From the NCBI RefSeq assembly GCF_000826545.1, contig NZ_CDME01000002.1:744001-808000 (forward strand): DNA of 64,000 nucleotides, read 5' to 3'. Position numbers and translations under genes: made by a program. Shown here one piece after another: positions 31,454 to 40,318 of this stretch; position 1 is the stretch's first letter, and each line of letters starts with the position of its first letter. Under the pieces are notes generated by a model. It was not told where the DNA came from. It was given only the letters and a program-made list of their open reading frames with translations, and made no database searches. This stretch comes from Kibdelosporangium sp. MJ126-NF4. GTDB lineage: Bacteria; Actinomycetota; Actinomycetes; Mycobacteriales; Pseudonocardiaceae.

Positions 31454-32692
31454 CTAGGAGATCGCGACCCGAACCGCGTTCGACGCCCGAACCGTGACCC
31501 TGGTTTTCCATGTGACCTCCTCGGTCAGCTGGAGCCGAGGAAACCGACGGACCAGGCGGCCCACGGCGAGCTGGGCTTGAACCCGCCCCAGCGCCGCGCC
31601 CAGGCAGTAGTGGGTGCGGTCGCCGAACGACAGGTGTTCCTTCGCGTTTGGCCGGTCCACCCTGAGCTTCCCGGCGTCAGGCCCGAACGCGGCCTCGTCC
31701 CGGTTGGCCGAACCGACCAGGCCGAGCACGAACGAGTTGGGGGGTATCTCTTGGCCATCGCTTGCCAGGTGCGGCGCGAGGGTGATCCGGCGGACCTGCT
31801 GGACCGACGTGTCGTACCGGAGAAACTCCTCGACCGCGTTGGCGTCCAGGTCCGGCCGGCCCGTGAGGAGCCGGTGCTGGTCCGGGTTGCGCAGCAACGC
31901 GATGACGCCGTTCGCGATCAGGTTGACTGTGCTCTCGTATCCGGCGAGGTAGAGCGTCGCCACCTGGGCGATCAGCTCGTCCTCGGTCAGCTTGTCCCCT
32001 TCGTGCTCGGCTCGGATCATGTCGCTGAGCAGGCTGTCGTCCTGATGCCTGCGTTTCGTGGCGATCACGTCGGCCATGCGTTGGGAGAACTCCCGGTCCG
32101 CGGTGCTGATCCGGCCGAGCAACTCGGGATCGACCACCGGCTCAGCCGACCGCGCGATGACCTCCAGCAACTCCCGCAGCGCGACGTGGTCGGTTTCCGG
32201 CATGCCGAGCAACTCGCAGATCATGCTGAACGCCAACGGATACGCGAAGTCCTTGACGATGTCGGTCCGGCCTGCGTCGGCGATCTGATCCAGCATCCCG
32301 TCCACGATCTCGGTCATCCGGGCCTTCAACCCGAGGATGCTCCTTCCGTTGAAGGCAGCGCTGACCAGTCGGCGTAGCCGGGTGTGGTCGTCCGGGTCGA
32401 CGTTCAACATCGAGCGGTTGAGCACCGAGGTGAAATCGCTTCCCCGCCCGGCCTGGCGCAGCTCCTGGAACGGGCTCGGCGCCTCGTTACGCTCGTCCAC
32501 CGAATGCCCCGACCTGAGCAGAGATCGTACGTCCTGGTGGCGTGCGAGCACCCAGAAGCCAAGGGGGTGGAGATGGACAGGTTCCTTCGCACGCATCATC
32601 GCGTAGTACGGGTATGGGTTCTCGATGAATTCCGGTGTGAACGGATTGAACGCGAAGCCGGTCGAGCCTGGCTGCGCCTCAGTGGTTGTCAT
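31454..32692 (-). CDS. Cytochrome P450
   Basis: A class I bacterial P450 of 412 residues. Visible features are the I-helix AGYEST (Ser replacing the usual Thr of the proton-relay pair), an EEFLR match to ExxR, a PNSFVLGLVGSANRD K-helix region and the heme loop FGDRTHYCLG with the Cys ligand near residue 360. The ATG lies 14 bases inside the end of the ThDP-enzyme gene, so the two are translationally linked, and the TDO-like gene follows immediately. It probably oxidises the isoprenoid or aromatic part of the region-3 product. No ferredoxin gene is adjacent. Confidence 0.9.
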   Translation of the reverse strand: MTTTEAQPGSTGFAFNPFTPEFIENPYPYYAMMRAKEPVHLHPLGFWVLARHQDVRSLLRSGHSVDERNEAPSPFQELRQAGRGSDFTSVLNRSMLNVDPDDHTRLRRLVSAAFNGRSILGLKARMTEIVDGMLDQIADAGRTDIVKDFAYPLAFSMICELLGMPETDHVALRELLEVIARSAEPVVDPELLGRISTADREFSQRMADVIATKRRHQDDSLLSDMIRAEHEGDKLTEDELIAQVATLYLAGYESTVNLIANGVIALLRNPDQHRLLTGRPDLDANAVEEFLRYDTSVQQVRRITLAPHLASDGQEIPPNSFVLGLVGSANRDEAAFGPDAGKLRVDRPNAKEHLSFGDRTHYCLGAALGRVQAQLAVGRLVRRFPRLQLTEEVTWKTRVTVRASNAVRVAIS

Positions 32693-34430
32693 CGCGTTTC
32701 CCCTGCTTCAGTTGCGTGGTGGGTGCGTCGGCGGGCATGAAGGCCGCGAACGGTGGCATCTCCTCCACCGGGAGGACGAGTTCGAGCACACCGGTCAGCT
32801 GGGCGTGTCGCTGGTGATCCGCGAGCGCTTCGAGAAGTTCCGCCACTGTCCCTGCTTTGCCGACCCACAACCGGTCCGGTGTGCCGTACCCCCTGGACAC
32901 GGCTGTCACGTCCACCGGCGGGTAGCTGACCGCCTCGATCCGCGAGTCGAAGAACTTCTGCTGCCTCGTCGCGCACATGCCGTGCATGCCGTTGTTGAAC
33001 ACGACATAGAGAATCGGCAGGCGCAGCTGGACAGCGGTGTGGACTTCCTGGCCGCTCATCAGGAAAGCGCCATCACCGCAGAAAGTCACAGTCCGGGTGC
33101 CGTCCGGGGCACCGAGTTGGGCACCGACCGCGCCACCGAAGGTGTATCCCATTCCGCCCATGCCGAACGCGCTGGTCGACGTGCAGCCGGCAGGAACCGA
33201 CGTGTGGTGCATGGTGACGACGGCACAGTTTCCCGCGTCGTAGAACAGATGTCCGTGCCTCGGGAGATAACGCTCAATGATCGACACCGCGACGCTGGCA
33301 CTCAGGTCAGGCGTCCGGCTGGACGTGCCAGGTAGGGGTTCCGCCAGGTGCGGACGGAACCTGGTCAACTGGTAGCGGTCCGTGAGTTGCCTGGTGAACG
33401 GTTCGGCGTCCAACAACTCGTTGAGCTGTTCGAACACCTTCCCGCTGTCACCGGCGACAATTGTTCCGGCCACGCCGGTGCTCACCGCGTCGGCCGGGTC
33501 GATGTTGACCGCTATCGTCCTTTTAGGATTCCACGACCGGACGCAAGCACGGGTCATCATGGATGGTCCCGTGCCGACCAGTACGACGAGGTCTGCTTCG
33601 TCGGACAGGTAGGCCGCGGCCGACGGGTGCCCGTTGGCTCCGACCGTGCCGTAGTAGCAGGGGTCGTCATGCGGAAACTCGCCGCGCGCACCCATGGTGG
33701 TCATCACCGGGATCTGTGCCCGGCTGGCGAACTTGACGACCGCCTCGGGATTCGTCGAGCGACGCACACCGCTTCCGACGAGCAACACCGGGCGGCGTGC
33801 GGTCCTCAGCCGGGCGAACAGGTCCCGCACCGGCTCCGGTTCCACCGGCGCCGGGCGCATGAATCCAGCCAGTGAAAGGGGAAAGTCCTCAGGGACGTCA
33901 CCGACGTCGAAGTCGTGGCAGTCACGCGGGAGCAGGAGCGCGACCGGGCCCATCCGGTCGTTCACCGCGGCTTCGATCACCGCGCGCAGCTGGATCCAGA
34001 ACGAGTCGGGATCGACGATCCGCTCCACCCTCTTGGTCATCGAGGCCAGGAGCGGGCCGGCGGCCACAGTCCGGCCGATGCCGGACGAGTCCTGGAACGA
34101 ACCCCGCCCGTCCAATCCGGCTGGCGGCTGGCCGACCAGGGCCAGCACCGGGACGGACTGCGCGTACGACTCCGCCAGACCGGCGACGAGATTCATCATG
34201 CCGCCACCGGAGGTCGCGCAACAGACCCCCAACGTCCGGTGGGTCCGCGCCCGTGCGTCCGCCATGTTCGCCGCGCCGTCCTCCCGCCTGGCGAGCACAG
34301 AGGACAGTCGTCCGGCGCCGAGCCGGTGGATCGCGTCGTGGACGTGTTCGATGTTGGCGCCGCTGACCCCGAAGACATACTTCAGATCCAGCTCACGCAG
34401 GACCGTGGCCAGTGCGTCAGCAACTCGCAT
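32679..34430 (-). CDS. Thiamine-diphosphate enzyme, acetolactate-synthase-like
   Basis: A protein of 583 residues with the three-domain layout of ThDP carboligases/decarboxylases. The N-terminal Pyr domain carries the activating Glu (ARREDGAANMA, about residue 48) and SGGGMMNLVAGLAE. The central domain follows. The C-terminal PP domain has GDGAFLMSGQEVHTA followed by FNNGMHGM, the GDG...NN cofactor motif. Primary metabolism is unlikely because the gene sits in a secondary pathway and no small regulatory subunit accompanies it. It may decarboxylate a 2-keto acid and join it to an acyl acceptor, possibly tethered to the divergent ACP. Specificity cannot be read from sequence. Confidence 0.88.
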   Translation of the reverse strand: MRVADALATVLRELDLKYVFGVSGANIEHVHDAIHRLGAGRLSSVLARREDGAANMADARARTHRTLGVCCATSGGGMMNLVAGLAESYAQSVPVLALVGQPPAGLDGRGSFQDSSGIGRTVAAGPLLASMTKRVERIVDPDSFWIQLRAVIEAAVNDRMGPVALLLPRDCHDFDVGDVPEDFPLSLAGFMRPAPVEPEPVRDLFARLRTARRPVLLVGSGVRRSTNPEAVVKFASRAQIPVMTTMGARGEFPHDDPCYYGTVGANGHPSAAAYLSDEADLVVLVGTGPSMMTRACVRSWNPKRTIAVNIDPADAVSTGVAGTIVAGDSGKVFEQLNELLDAEPFTRQLTDRYQLTRFRPHLAEPLPGTSSRTPDLSASVAVSIIERYLPRHGHLFYDAGNCAVVTMHHTSVPAGCTSTSAFGMGGMGYTFGGAVGAQLGAPDGTRTVTFCGDGAFLMSGQEVHTAVQLRLPILYVVFNNGMHGMCATRQQKFFDSRIEAVSYPPVDVTAVSRGYGTPDRLWVGKAGTVAELLEALADHQRHAQLTGVLELVLPVEEMPPFAAFMPADAPTTQLKQGKRDDNH

Positions 34431-34637
34431 CGGCTTCTTTCCGCCGTGTACCGAACCGGTGTTCCATGACCTTCTCCGGATTGCTGAGCACTCGCTGGAA
34501 ATTAACAGAACCCTCTTTCACCGCGATGGCGCCGGGCTTTCACTGACGTGGATGAAGTGCGGTGGATGGACACATCACGGCCGCACATACATAATGACGC
34601 CCGGGGAATCAATGAACTTCGGAGAGGGGCCGTTGCG
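34431..34637. promoter_or_regulatory. Divergent promoter region between ThDP enzyme and ACP
   Basis: A 207-base gap between genes pointing away from each other. It contains relatively A/T-rich segments (for example ACATACATAATGACG at about 34583) and should hold both promoters. No inverted repeat longer than 6 bp was noticed. Confidence 0.4.
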
Positions 34638-34892
34638 GTGGTCGACGACGTCGAACAGGTTGTGATCGAACTCGTGGGACGCCACCTTCCCGGCCACGCG
34701 GGCACCCTGTCGTCCGACAGCGACCTGGCTGAGCTGGGGATGCGGTCGATGACCATCGTCGCCCTGCTGGTGGCGGTCGAGGCTCGGCTCGGTGCCCGGT
34801 TTCCCACCGACGCGATCGGCCAGGACACCTTCCGGACCCCGGCCACGATCGCCGCGGCACTTCGTTCGGCCGGAGGACAACCCGCGACGTGA
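34638..34892 (+). CDS. Stand-alone acyl carrier protein
   Basis: GTG 34638 preceded by GGAGAGGGG gives a protein of 84 residues, the standard ACP size; upstream in-frame starts lack a good RBS. The phosphopantetheine site is LGMRSM (Ser near residue 36), following the acidic SSDSDLAEL. The rest follows the four-helix ACP pattern (VALLVAVEARLGARFP, then DTFRTPATIAAAL). It is the only plus-strand gene in the 27-40 kb region. It lies divergent from the ThDP enzyme and convergent with the acyl-AMP ligase, and probably carries the acyl unit that the ligase loads and the KAS III or ThDP enzyme uses. Confidence 0.82.
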   Translation: MVDDVEQVVIELVGRHLPGHAGTLSSDSDLAELGMRSMTIVALLVAVEARLGARFPTDAIGQDTFRTPATIAAALRSAGGQPAT

Positions 34893-34917
34893 TCATCCCG
34901 CGCTGCGCACGTCCGTT

Positions 34918-36507
34918 TCAGCCTTTCGACGTGATCAGCTCGGCCAGTTGCGGCCGCAGGATCTTCCCTGTTGGTGTGCGGGGTAGCGCGTCCAGCCGGA
35001 CGACCCGGCGCGGCAGAGCGGTGTCCGCGAACGTCGTGCACAGAGAAGCTCGGACACCGGCGATGTCGAGACTGTCGTCAGTGGACACCACGACAGCGAC
35101 GATCTCGTCGCCGACGAAGCGGGTCGGTATGCACACCGCGGCCGCGTCCCGCACCCCCGGCACGGCTTTGAGGGCGCGATCCATCTCGTCGAGGGAGACG
35201 GCCGCCCCAGCGACCTTGGCGATGTTCTTGTTGCGTCCGGTGATCACGTAGAAAACCTGGCCGGTGTCGTTGACGACGGTCCGGCCGAGGTCTCCGGTGT
35301 GGAACCAATGTCCTCGGAACGCCTCATCAGTGGCCACGACATTGCCGGCATACCGTGTCATCACGTTGTGTCCGCGTACGCAGATCTCGCCGATCTGGCC
35401 GTGTGCGACCGGCTTGCCCTCCGGATCCAGCAGCGTCATGTCGTTGCCGGGCATGGCGATGCCGATGGACGGGATGTCGGTGTCGATCATCAGCTCCTGG
35501 TAGGCCCGTTCGGAGATGTCCGGCGGCATCGTCGCCGAGAAGTTGGTCGTCTCGGTCAGTCCGTATCCCTGCATGATCCTGGTGCCGAACTTCCGATGCA
35601 CCGTTTCGGCCACCGATGCGTCCAGGGGAGCGGCGGCGGACACGAAGTAGTCGAACTCCTCATGCGGTGCGCCGGTACGCCACACCTCGGTGAGCGAGTC
35701 GAGGATCGTCGGGACGACGCTTGCGATCCTGGGCCGGAAGCGTGCCATCCAGGTTGGGTACGCGAAGGGATCGAATCCAGGTGCCAGCACCGCGTGCGCA
35801 CCGCTGACCAGGGTCGCGATGACCGTGAAGTGCATGCCGTTGACATGGTGGATCGGCAGGCAACCAAGCATGGTGTCACCGGTACGCAGCCGGTGATGCC
35901 TCCGGACTGCGTCGGCGTTGGCGGCCAGATTGCCATGGGACTGTGCTACCACCTTCGACGCCGCCGTGGATCCCGATGTACCGAAGAACAACGCGTCGTC
36001 GTAGGGCGATATGTGTGTGGGCAGGTCGTCCGAGCCGCCAAGCTCGCCGGCCACCTCGGCAGCGGGCCACACGGTGCCGGAGACGCTGGGCGGGCGCAGC
36101 ACGTGAGTGATCTGGCGCGCCGAGAGTTGTGTGCGCAGCCGGTCGACTGGATCATTCGGGTTCAGCACCAGGACCGGGTGCCCGGTTCGTACAAGCGCCA
36201 GCACCACCAGCACCGACGCCATGTCGTTGACGGGCAGTACGGCCACTGTCTCACGGTCGGCCAGGCCCAGCTCATGGCGCACCCACCGTCCGATTCCGCG
36301 CGTGCGACAGTCGAGCTCCCGGTAGGTGAGCACCTGCTCCTGGCCCTCGGCAGGGAATGTCAGATAGGGAGCGTCACCCTGCGTGGTCGAACGGTGGGAG
36401 ATGTATTCGCCGATCGAACGGCACGGACGGCGTGCCTCCCCGAAGGGAATGCCCTGCCAGGTGTGCACGATGTCGAAGTCGGCCCGCAGCCCTGCCCTGT
36501 ACGCCAC
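34918..36507 (-). CDS. Acyl-AMP ligase (ANL superfamily)
   Basis: An adenylate-forming enzyme of 529 residues with GTG start at 36507 and GGAGGGGGAC upstream. The phosphate loop reads FFGTSGSTAASK, a variant lacking the usual Gly-x-Pro. GYGLTETTN, the HTGDLG aspartate and the C-terminal lysine motif RTPTGKILRP are all present, so adenylation should work. It activates a carboxylic acid, transferring it to CoA or to the nearby ACP. Overall look is closest to medium-chain or o-succinylbenzoate-type ligases; the substrate is not certain. It converges with the ACP gene and shares a strand with the rest of the pathway. Confidence 0.9.
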   Translation of the reverse strand: MAYRAGLRADFDIVHTWQGIPFGEARRPCRSIGEYISHRSTTQGDAPYLTFPAEGQEQVLTYRELDCRTRGIGRWVRHELGLADRETVAVLPVNDMASVLVVLALVRTGHPVLVLNPNDPVDRLRTQLSARQITHVLRPPSVSGTVWPAAEVAGELGGSDDLPTHISPYDDALFFGTSGSTAASKVVAQSHGNLAANADAVRRHHRLRTGDTMLGCLPIHHVNGMHFTVIATLVSGAHAVLAPGFDPFAYPTWMARFRPRIASVVPTILDSLTEVWRTGAPHEEFDYFVSAAAPLDASVAETVHRKFGTRIMQGYGLTETTNFSATMPPDISERAYQELMIDTDIPSIGIAMPGNDMTLLDPEGKPVAHGQIGEICVRGHNVMTRYAGNVVATDEAFRGHWFHTGDLGRTVVNDTGQVFYVITGRNKNIAKVAGAAVSLDEMDRALKAVPGVRDAAAVCIPTRFVGDEIVAVVVSTDDSLDIAGVRASLCTTFADTALPRRVVRLDALPRTPTGKILRPQLAELITSKG

Positions 36508-36645
36508 CGATTCTGTCCCCCTCCGCCGACAGCCTGGAAACGCCGCCGCACGCGCGAACGTCGGAAATCTGTTCGCCGTCCGGTGTGATCCGCCTTGGCT
36601 CTCAGGATGCGCCGACAGCCGAGGCGGGTCGTGTTCACGCCTCGC

Positions 36646-37194
36646 TCAGTCCTTCTTGACTGCTTCGATCTCGAGTGTGATCTTGATCTTCTCGCCGACC
36701 GCCGCGCCTGCCTGGCCGCCGGTGATGCCGAAGTCCTTCCTGTTGATCTTCGCGCTTGCCGAGAAGCCGATCACCTTACCGCCGGTCATCGGGTGGTCGG
36801 CGATGCCGTTGAACTCCATGTCGACCGTCACTGGGTTGGTCACCCCGCGAACAGTCAGGTAACCGTCGAGCAGGAACTTCTTGCCGCTGACGCGCATGCC
36901 CGTTGAGCGGAAAGTCAGTGCTTCGTGGTTTTCCACGTCCAGGAAGTCGGCACTCCGCACATGTCCGTCACGCTGATCATTACCGCTGTTGAACGTGGCG
37001 GCGTCGATTGTGGCGGTCACGGTGGATTCCAACGGATCCTCTGCGGTGACGACGGTACCGTTGAAACCGTCGAAACGCCCCCGGACCTTGGCCACGCCGA
37101 GATGGCGCACGGAGAACGAGACATCGGAGTGCACCGGGTCGATTTCCCATACCCCGGGGACGTAGCCGGGAATGTCGATTTTTGGCGTGTTCAT
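36646..37194 (-). CDS. YceI-family polyisoprenoid-binding protein
   Basis: ATG 37194 starts a protein of 182 residues, the usual YceI length. Typical features are WEIDPVHSDVSFSVRHLGVA, GRFDGFNGTVV, the NSGNDQRDGHVRSADFLD segment and a C-terminal DFGITGG. YceI proteins are lipocalin-like barrels that bind long isoprenoid chains; this one lacks a signal peptide and should be cytoplasmic. Its location in an isoprenoid pathway suggests a carrier or chaperone for the prenyl intermediate, or a recruited non-catalytic barrel enzyme. As sequenced it is in frame with the upstream SRPBCC-like gene. Codon bias indicates that gene really ends in another frame at a TGA overlapping this ATG. Confidence 0.88.
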   Translation of the reverse strand: MNTPKIDIPGYVPGVWEIDPVHSDVSFSVRHLGVAKVRGRFDGFNGTVVTAEDPLESTVTATIDAATFNSGNDQRDGHVRSADFLDVENHEALTFRSTGMRVSGKKFLLDGYLTVRGVTNPVTVDMEFNGIADHPMTGGKVIGFSASAKINRKDFGITGGQAGAAVGEKIKITLEIEAVKKD

Positions 37195-37974
37195 GGGACT
37201 ACTTTCACGTCGTGTGGTGACAACACGGTCTGTGTGTCCGGACACTGCCTGATGCGACCGGCCGCCAGTTCCCGCGTGACGTGGATCTTCTGCCCCCTGC
37301 GGTGCGCGGACGCGGTACTCCAGGATCTTCTTCAAGTTGCCGAGCTCGATCGAGTGCGCGGCATGGAACATCGGCCAGATCTCGCCTACCCACATCCGGT
37401 CGGTGCGCGCCTTGCCTGCGGTGATGTATTCCGGCTGCGCCAGCGAGTCGGCGTCGTAGTACGGGTGGCGAAAATTCGCCCACAGTACGAGTGTGCCGGG
37501 TCGGTTCAACGTCTTCGTCGAGTCGATCAATGTCAGGTAGTAACGCATCCACAACTCGAGCCCTTGGTCCCAGGCGCAGGAGTGCACCACGATTCCGTGG
37601 TCCGCTCCCTTCTGGGCGTCCGATCGGATGTAGATCTCAGTGTCCGGCTGGATCGTGTCGCGCGCCCGGTAGAGACCGCCTCCGATGTGCGAGAGGTCGC
37701 GGACGCTGTACGTCCATTCAGCCACCGAGCGGATGTTCGCGCAATATTCGAAGACGAGGTCGTAGGGCGCCGAGATGTGCACCGACAACGGGCAGAACTG
37801 ACCGTATATCTCGGCGTGCTCGTAACTGTCCTTGGTCCGGTCAGTCATGAGCTTCATCATGGCGCCCTGGCTCGTGCTCTCGTTCGTCACCAGCTCCAAC
37901 GATGCGAGGTCGGAGCTGTCCAGGGTGTAGTTCTGGGCAAGACCTGACTCGTCGGCGGTCCGGTCGGCCACCAT
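37191..37974 (-). CDS. SRPBCC/polyketide-cyclase-like protein, probable frameshift near its end
   Basis: ATG 37974 follows a strong AGAGGAGAAGG site. The protein has about 260 residues with a START-like pattern (ISAPYDLVFEYCANIRSVAEW, then a helix-rich end LGNLKKILEY). It may bind or cyclise a hydrophobic intermediate; the family call is tentative. After EYR the open frame continues into the YceI gene without a stop, but its codons there turn A/T-ending. The frame one base over keeps G/C-ending third positions, reads QKIHVTRELAAGRIRQ and stops at TGA 37193-37191, overlapping the YceI ATG in the classic ATGA form. So a one-base indel around 37310-37325, natural or a sequencing error, has probably fused two separate genes. 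Confidence 0.6.
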
Positions 37975-38042
37975 TCGCCTTCTCCTCTTGTCGACCCGTC
38001 ACGAGTGTGATCGTCCATGCCGTTGCCTGAGCCGGTGTTCGG

Positions 38043-39035
38043 CTATCCGGTCCATCGCCAAACCATGGCGGACACCGTTTCTCCACCATTGGTGAAGGTC
38101 GCGAAAGCAATGACGTCGTCTGCTGCGACCTTGCCATGGTCCAGTGCGTCGGCGAAGGTGATCGGCAATGACCCGTGAAACAGGTTCCCGTACTTGGCAA
38201 GCGTGTTGTGTCCGCGCTCCGCGCCTATTCCGCATCGTTGCTGCCACGCTTCGATGAAGGCCGCGTTCGGTTGATGGGTGATGAGCAGCGAGACATCATC
38301 CGCGCTGAGGCCCGCGTCCTTCAACGCGATGGAGACCGCGTCCGGGACCTTCTCCATCGCGAATCGCCACAACTTCACGAGCATCTGCTCGTTGAAGCGA
38401 ACCTTGAGCTCTCCCGCGCCGGCCTGCCAGTAGGGAAGTTCGACGCCATCCACCACGTCTGGTTCTACCCGGAGAGTTCCCCAGTTCTCGCCGAACGCCT
38501 GTTCGTGCACCGAGCAGATCGTCGACGACGTGTCCGCCACCAACAAGGTGGCCGAAGCGCCGTCACCCAGTGTCTGGGACTCGGGAGCCTGCTGGAACTC
38601 GGTCAGCCGGGAGATGAAGTTTGTGACCGTCACGACGGCCACCTTCCGGTAGCGCCCGGACTCGATGAAGGCACGAGCGGTGTCGATGGACGACACCCAC
38701 GAGCAGCATCCGGTGTCGACGTGCAACACCGCAGCAGCACGCGCGTTGACACGATGCTGAATGGCGCTCCCGATCCCGGCGTTGAGCACGTCGTCGAGCA
38801 TGGTGCTGCAAATGATCAGGTCCAGCTCTCCGGCCGCCACCCCGGTCCTGTCGAGCAGCGATCGCAACGCGTGCGTCCCGAGATCGACGGCGGAGAAGTC
38901 GGGCCAGGCGAACCGTCGTTCGAGGACGCCATCGAAGAACGGGTCGTGCGCGCCACCCGGCGCGACCTGATTCGTGACGACCCGGTCGGGCATGTACGCC
39001 ACAGTGTCCACAACGCGAGCAGCAGCCATGGTCAT
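38043..39035 (-). CDS. 3-oxoacyl-ACP synthase III (KAS III)-family condensing enzyme
   Basis: A thiolase-fold protein of 330 residues. The catalytic triad is recognisable: Cys in VDTGCCSWVSS (about residue 112), His in LITHQPN (about 250) and Asn in KYGNLFHGSLP (about 278). Family members condense an acyl-CoA with a malonyl-ACP or similar, or act as acyltransferases. In this pathway it could extend the acid loaded by the AMP ligase on the stand-alone ACP. It sits between the cupin-like gene (46-base gap) and the SRPBCC gene (68-base gap) on the same strand, so one transcript is likely. Confidence 0.88.
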   Translation of the reverse strand: MTMAAARVVDTVAYMPDRVVTNQVAPGGAHDPFFDGVLERRFAWPDFSAVDLGTHALRSLLDRTGVAAGELDLIICSTMLDDVLNAGIGSAIQHRVNARAAAVLHVDTGCCSWVSSIDTARAFIESGRYRKVAVVTVTNFISRLTEFQQAPESQTLGDGASATLLVADTSSTICSVHEQAFGENWGTLRVEPDVVDGVELPYWQAGAGELKVRFNEQMLVKLWRFAMEKVPDAVSIALKDAGLSADDVSLLITHQPNAAFIEAWQQRCGIGAERGHNTLAKYGNLFHGSLPITFADALDHGKVAADDVIAFATFTNGGETVSAMVWRWTG

Positions 39036-39081
39036 CGCCCGGCACCGCCCCGGCCATGGAGGCGAGTTTCCTTGCCCTTCC

Positions 39082-39852
39082 TCACATCTGACTCGCTGAC
39101 GCCGGCGACATCGACGCCTGCGGCGCCGGGAAGCTGCTACAGGACTCGGCCGGTGGGCGATCCTTGGCGAGGAAGATCGTTTGTGCCATCATCCTGTACC
39201 CGGAGATCTTCTCCCGGAACGTTTCGATCGACTCCTCGGGATGCACGGAGTCGATGACGGCGTTTGGGCCGACAGCGTTGAACTGGTGCGAGACTCCGCG
39301 TGGGATCTGCATGTCGACCCAGGAGTTCTCCGGCACGACCAGGTTGTATCGAGTTCGCTCGTCGCTGCCAGCTTCACCCGGTTGGATGTCCTGGAACTCT
39401 TCGAGGGTGAACCGCGTGACTCCAGGTACGTCCGTGATCTGGAAGGGCGAGAGGCTCGACACCCGGATGCGCGTTCCGGGGCCGGTCATCATCCGGACGA
39501 AGCGAAGCCCGGTGTGCAGATGCATGCGCGAGCAGATGTCGCGCTGCTCGACGTCGTAGAAGTCCATGAGGTAGCGGTCGGCGAAGAATCCGTCGAAAGG
39601 GGACGCGAGCATGTAGACGTCGCCTTCCTCGAATCTCTGTGCCCGGGTGATACCGTCGGAATCGGGCTGCACAGCCACATCGGAGTCGTGGGCGTCGCGG
39701 ACGATCTTCGCCAGAGTGTCCACTATCGCCAGGGCGACTTCGCCCGGAAACTGGGCCACGGCGGTAACACGGTTCTGCCCCTCGTCCTGGAACTCACGTA
39801 TCTCGTGAACTTCGTCCTCGTGATCGGGCAGTCGTTTCATTCGATCGGCCAT
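39082..39852 (-). CDS. Cupin-like protein of unknown function
   Basis: A protein of 256 residues; ATG 39852 preceded by GAAGGAACC. The middle holds a beta-rich, cupin-type pattern: SRMHLHTGLRFVRMMTGPG (His-x-His, possible metal ligands) and, later, MQIPRGVSHQFNAVG with a second His and VHPEES. The C-terminal tail (PAPQASMSPASASQM) looks disordered. A mononuclear metal-dependent isomerase, cyclase or dioxygenase would fit, but no family name is certain. It is probably the first gene of the minus-strand operon running to 26949. Confidence 0.55.
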   Translation of the reverse strand: MADRMKRLPDHEDEVHEIREFQDEGQNRVTAVAQFPGEVALAIVDTLAKIVRDAHDSDVAVQPDSDGITRAQRFEEGDVYMLASPFDGFFADRYLMDFYDVEQRDICSRMHLHTGLRFVRMMTGPGTRIRVSSLSPFQITDVPGVTRFTLEEFQDIQPGEAGSDERTRYNLVVPENSWVDMQIPRGVSHQFNAVGPNAVIDSVHPEESIETFREKISGYRMMAQTIFLAKDRPPAESCSSFPAPQASMSPASASQM

Positions 39853-39855
39853 CTA

Positions 39856-39869
39856 CGAAGGTTCCTTCG
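39856..39869. repeat. Inverted repeat CGAAGG-TT-CCTTCG upstream of the cupin-like gene
   Basis: Two 6-bp arms with a 2-base centre lie 3 bases before the cupin-like start and include its AAGGA ribosome-binding site. It could be an operator or an RBS-masking hairpin. Confidence 0.4.
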
Positions 39870-40318
39870 CTAGAGCGTGCTGCTGCCCATTCATGAAGAC
39901 GCGAAGCCTGGGGCAGGCGACCGCGCTCGCAGCCACAGTTCGATGCATCATGGTTCATCCGGCCCTACCGGGAGACACGCGACATGGGAACAGGTTCACT
40001 GCTGGTGGTGCACACCGTAGAGCTCATCGCTTTCATATCGTTTTCACGGCTGTCACTTCCCAGCCCTGCTGGCTGCCACCGTGGAGTCGTCTCATGTGGA
40101 GCGGTTCAGCGGACCACGGGGCACGCGTGTCGGAGGTTCTCCTTCTTGATCTTCGTGCGGCGGCTTGCCTGGCCGCTCTGGGGTGCGGCGGCGGGGCGCT
40201 GACGCGTCTCACAGTGTCGGGTTGTCGACATAATTAGGCCGGGCCACTTTTCGGTGCCTCTGAGTTCTCGTCGAACGACGGCGCTACAGATCTTGAAGAC
40301 ATCCCATGAGCTTGAATG
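39870..40318. other. Non-coding leader and IS110 flank
   Basis: No convincing gene. The left part should carry the promoter of the minus-strand pathway. A few open frames exist but lack domains, ribosome-binding sites and codon bias. The right part (from about 40230) is the 3' flank of the decayed IS110 element, in which the shifted transposase frame runs on to 40234. Confidence 0.4.
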
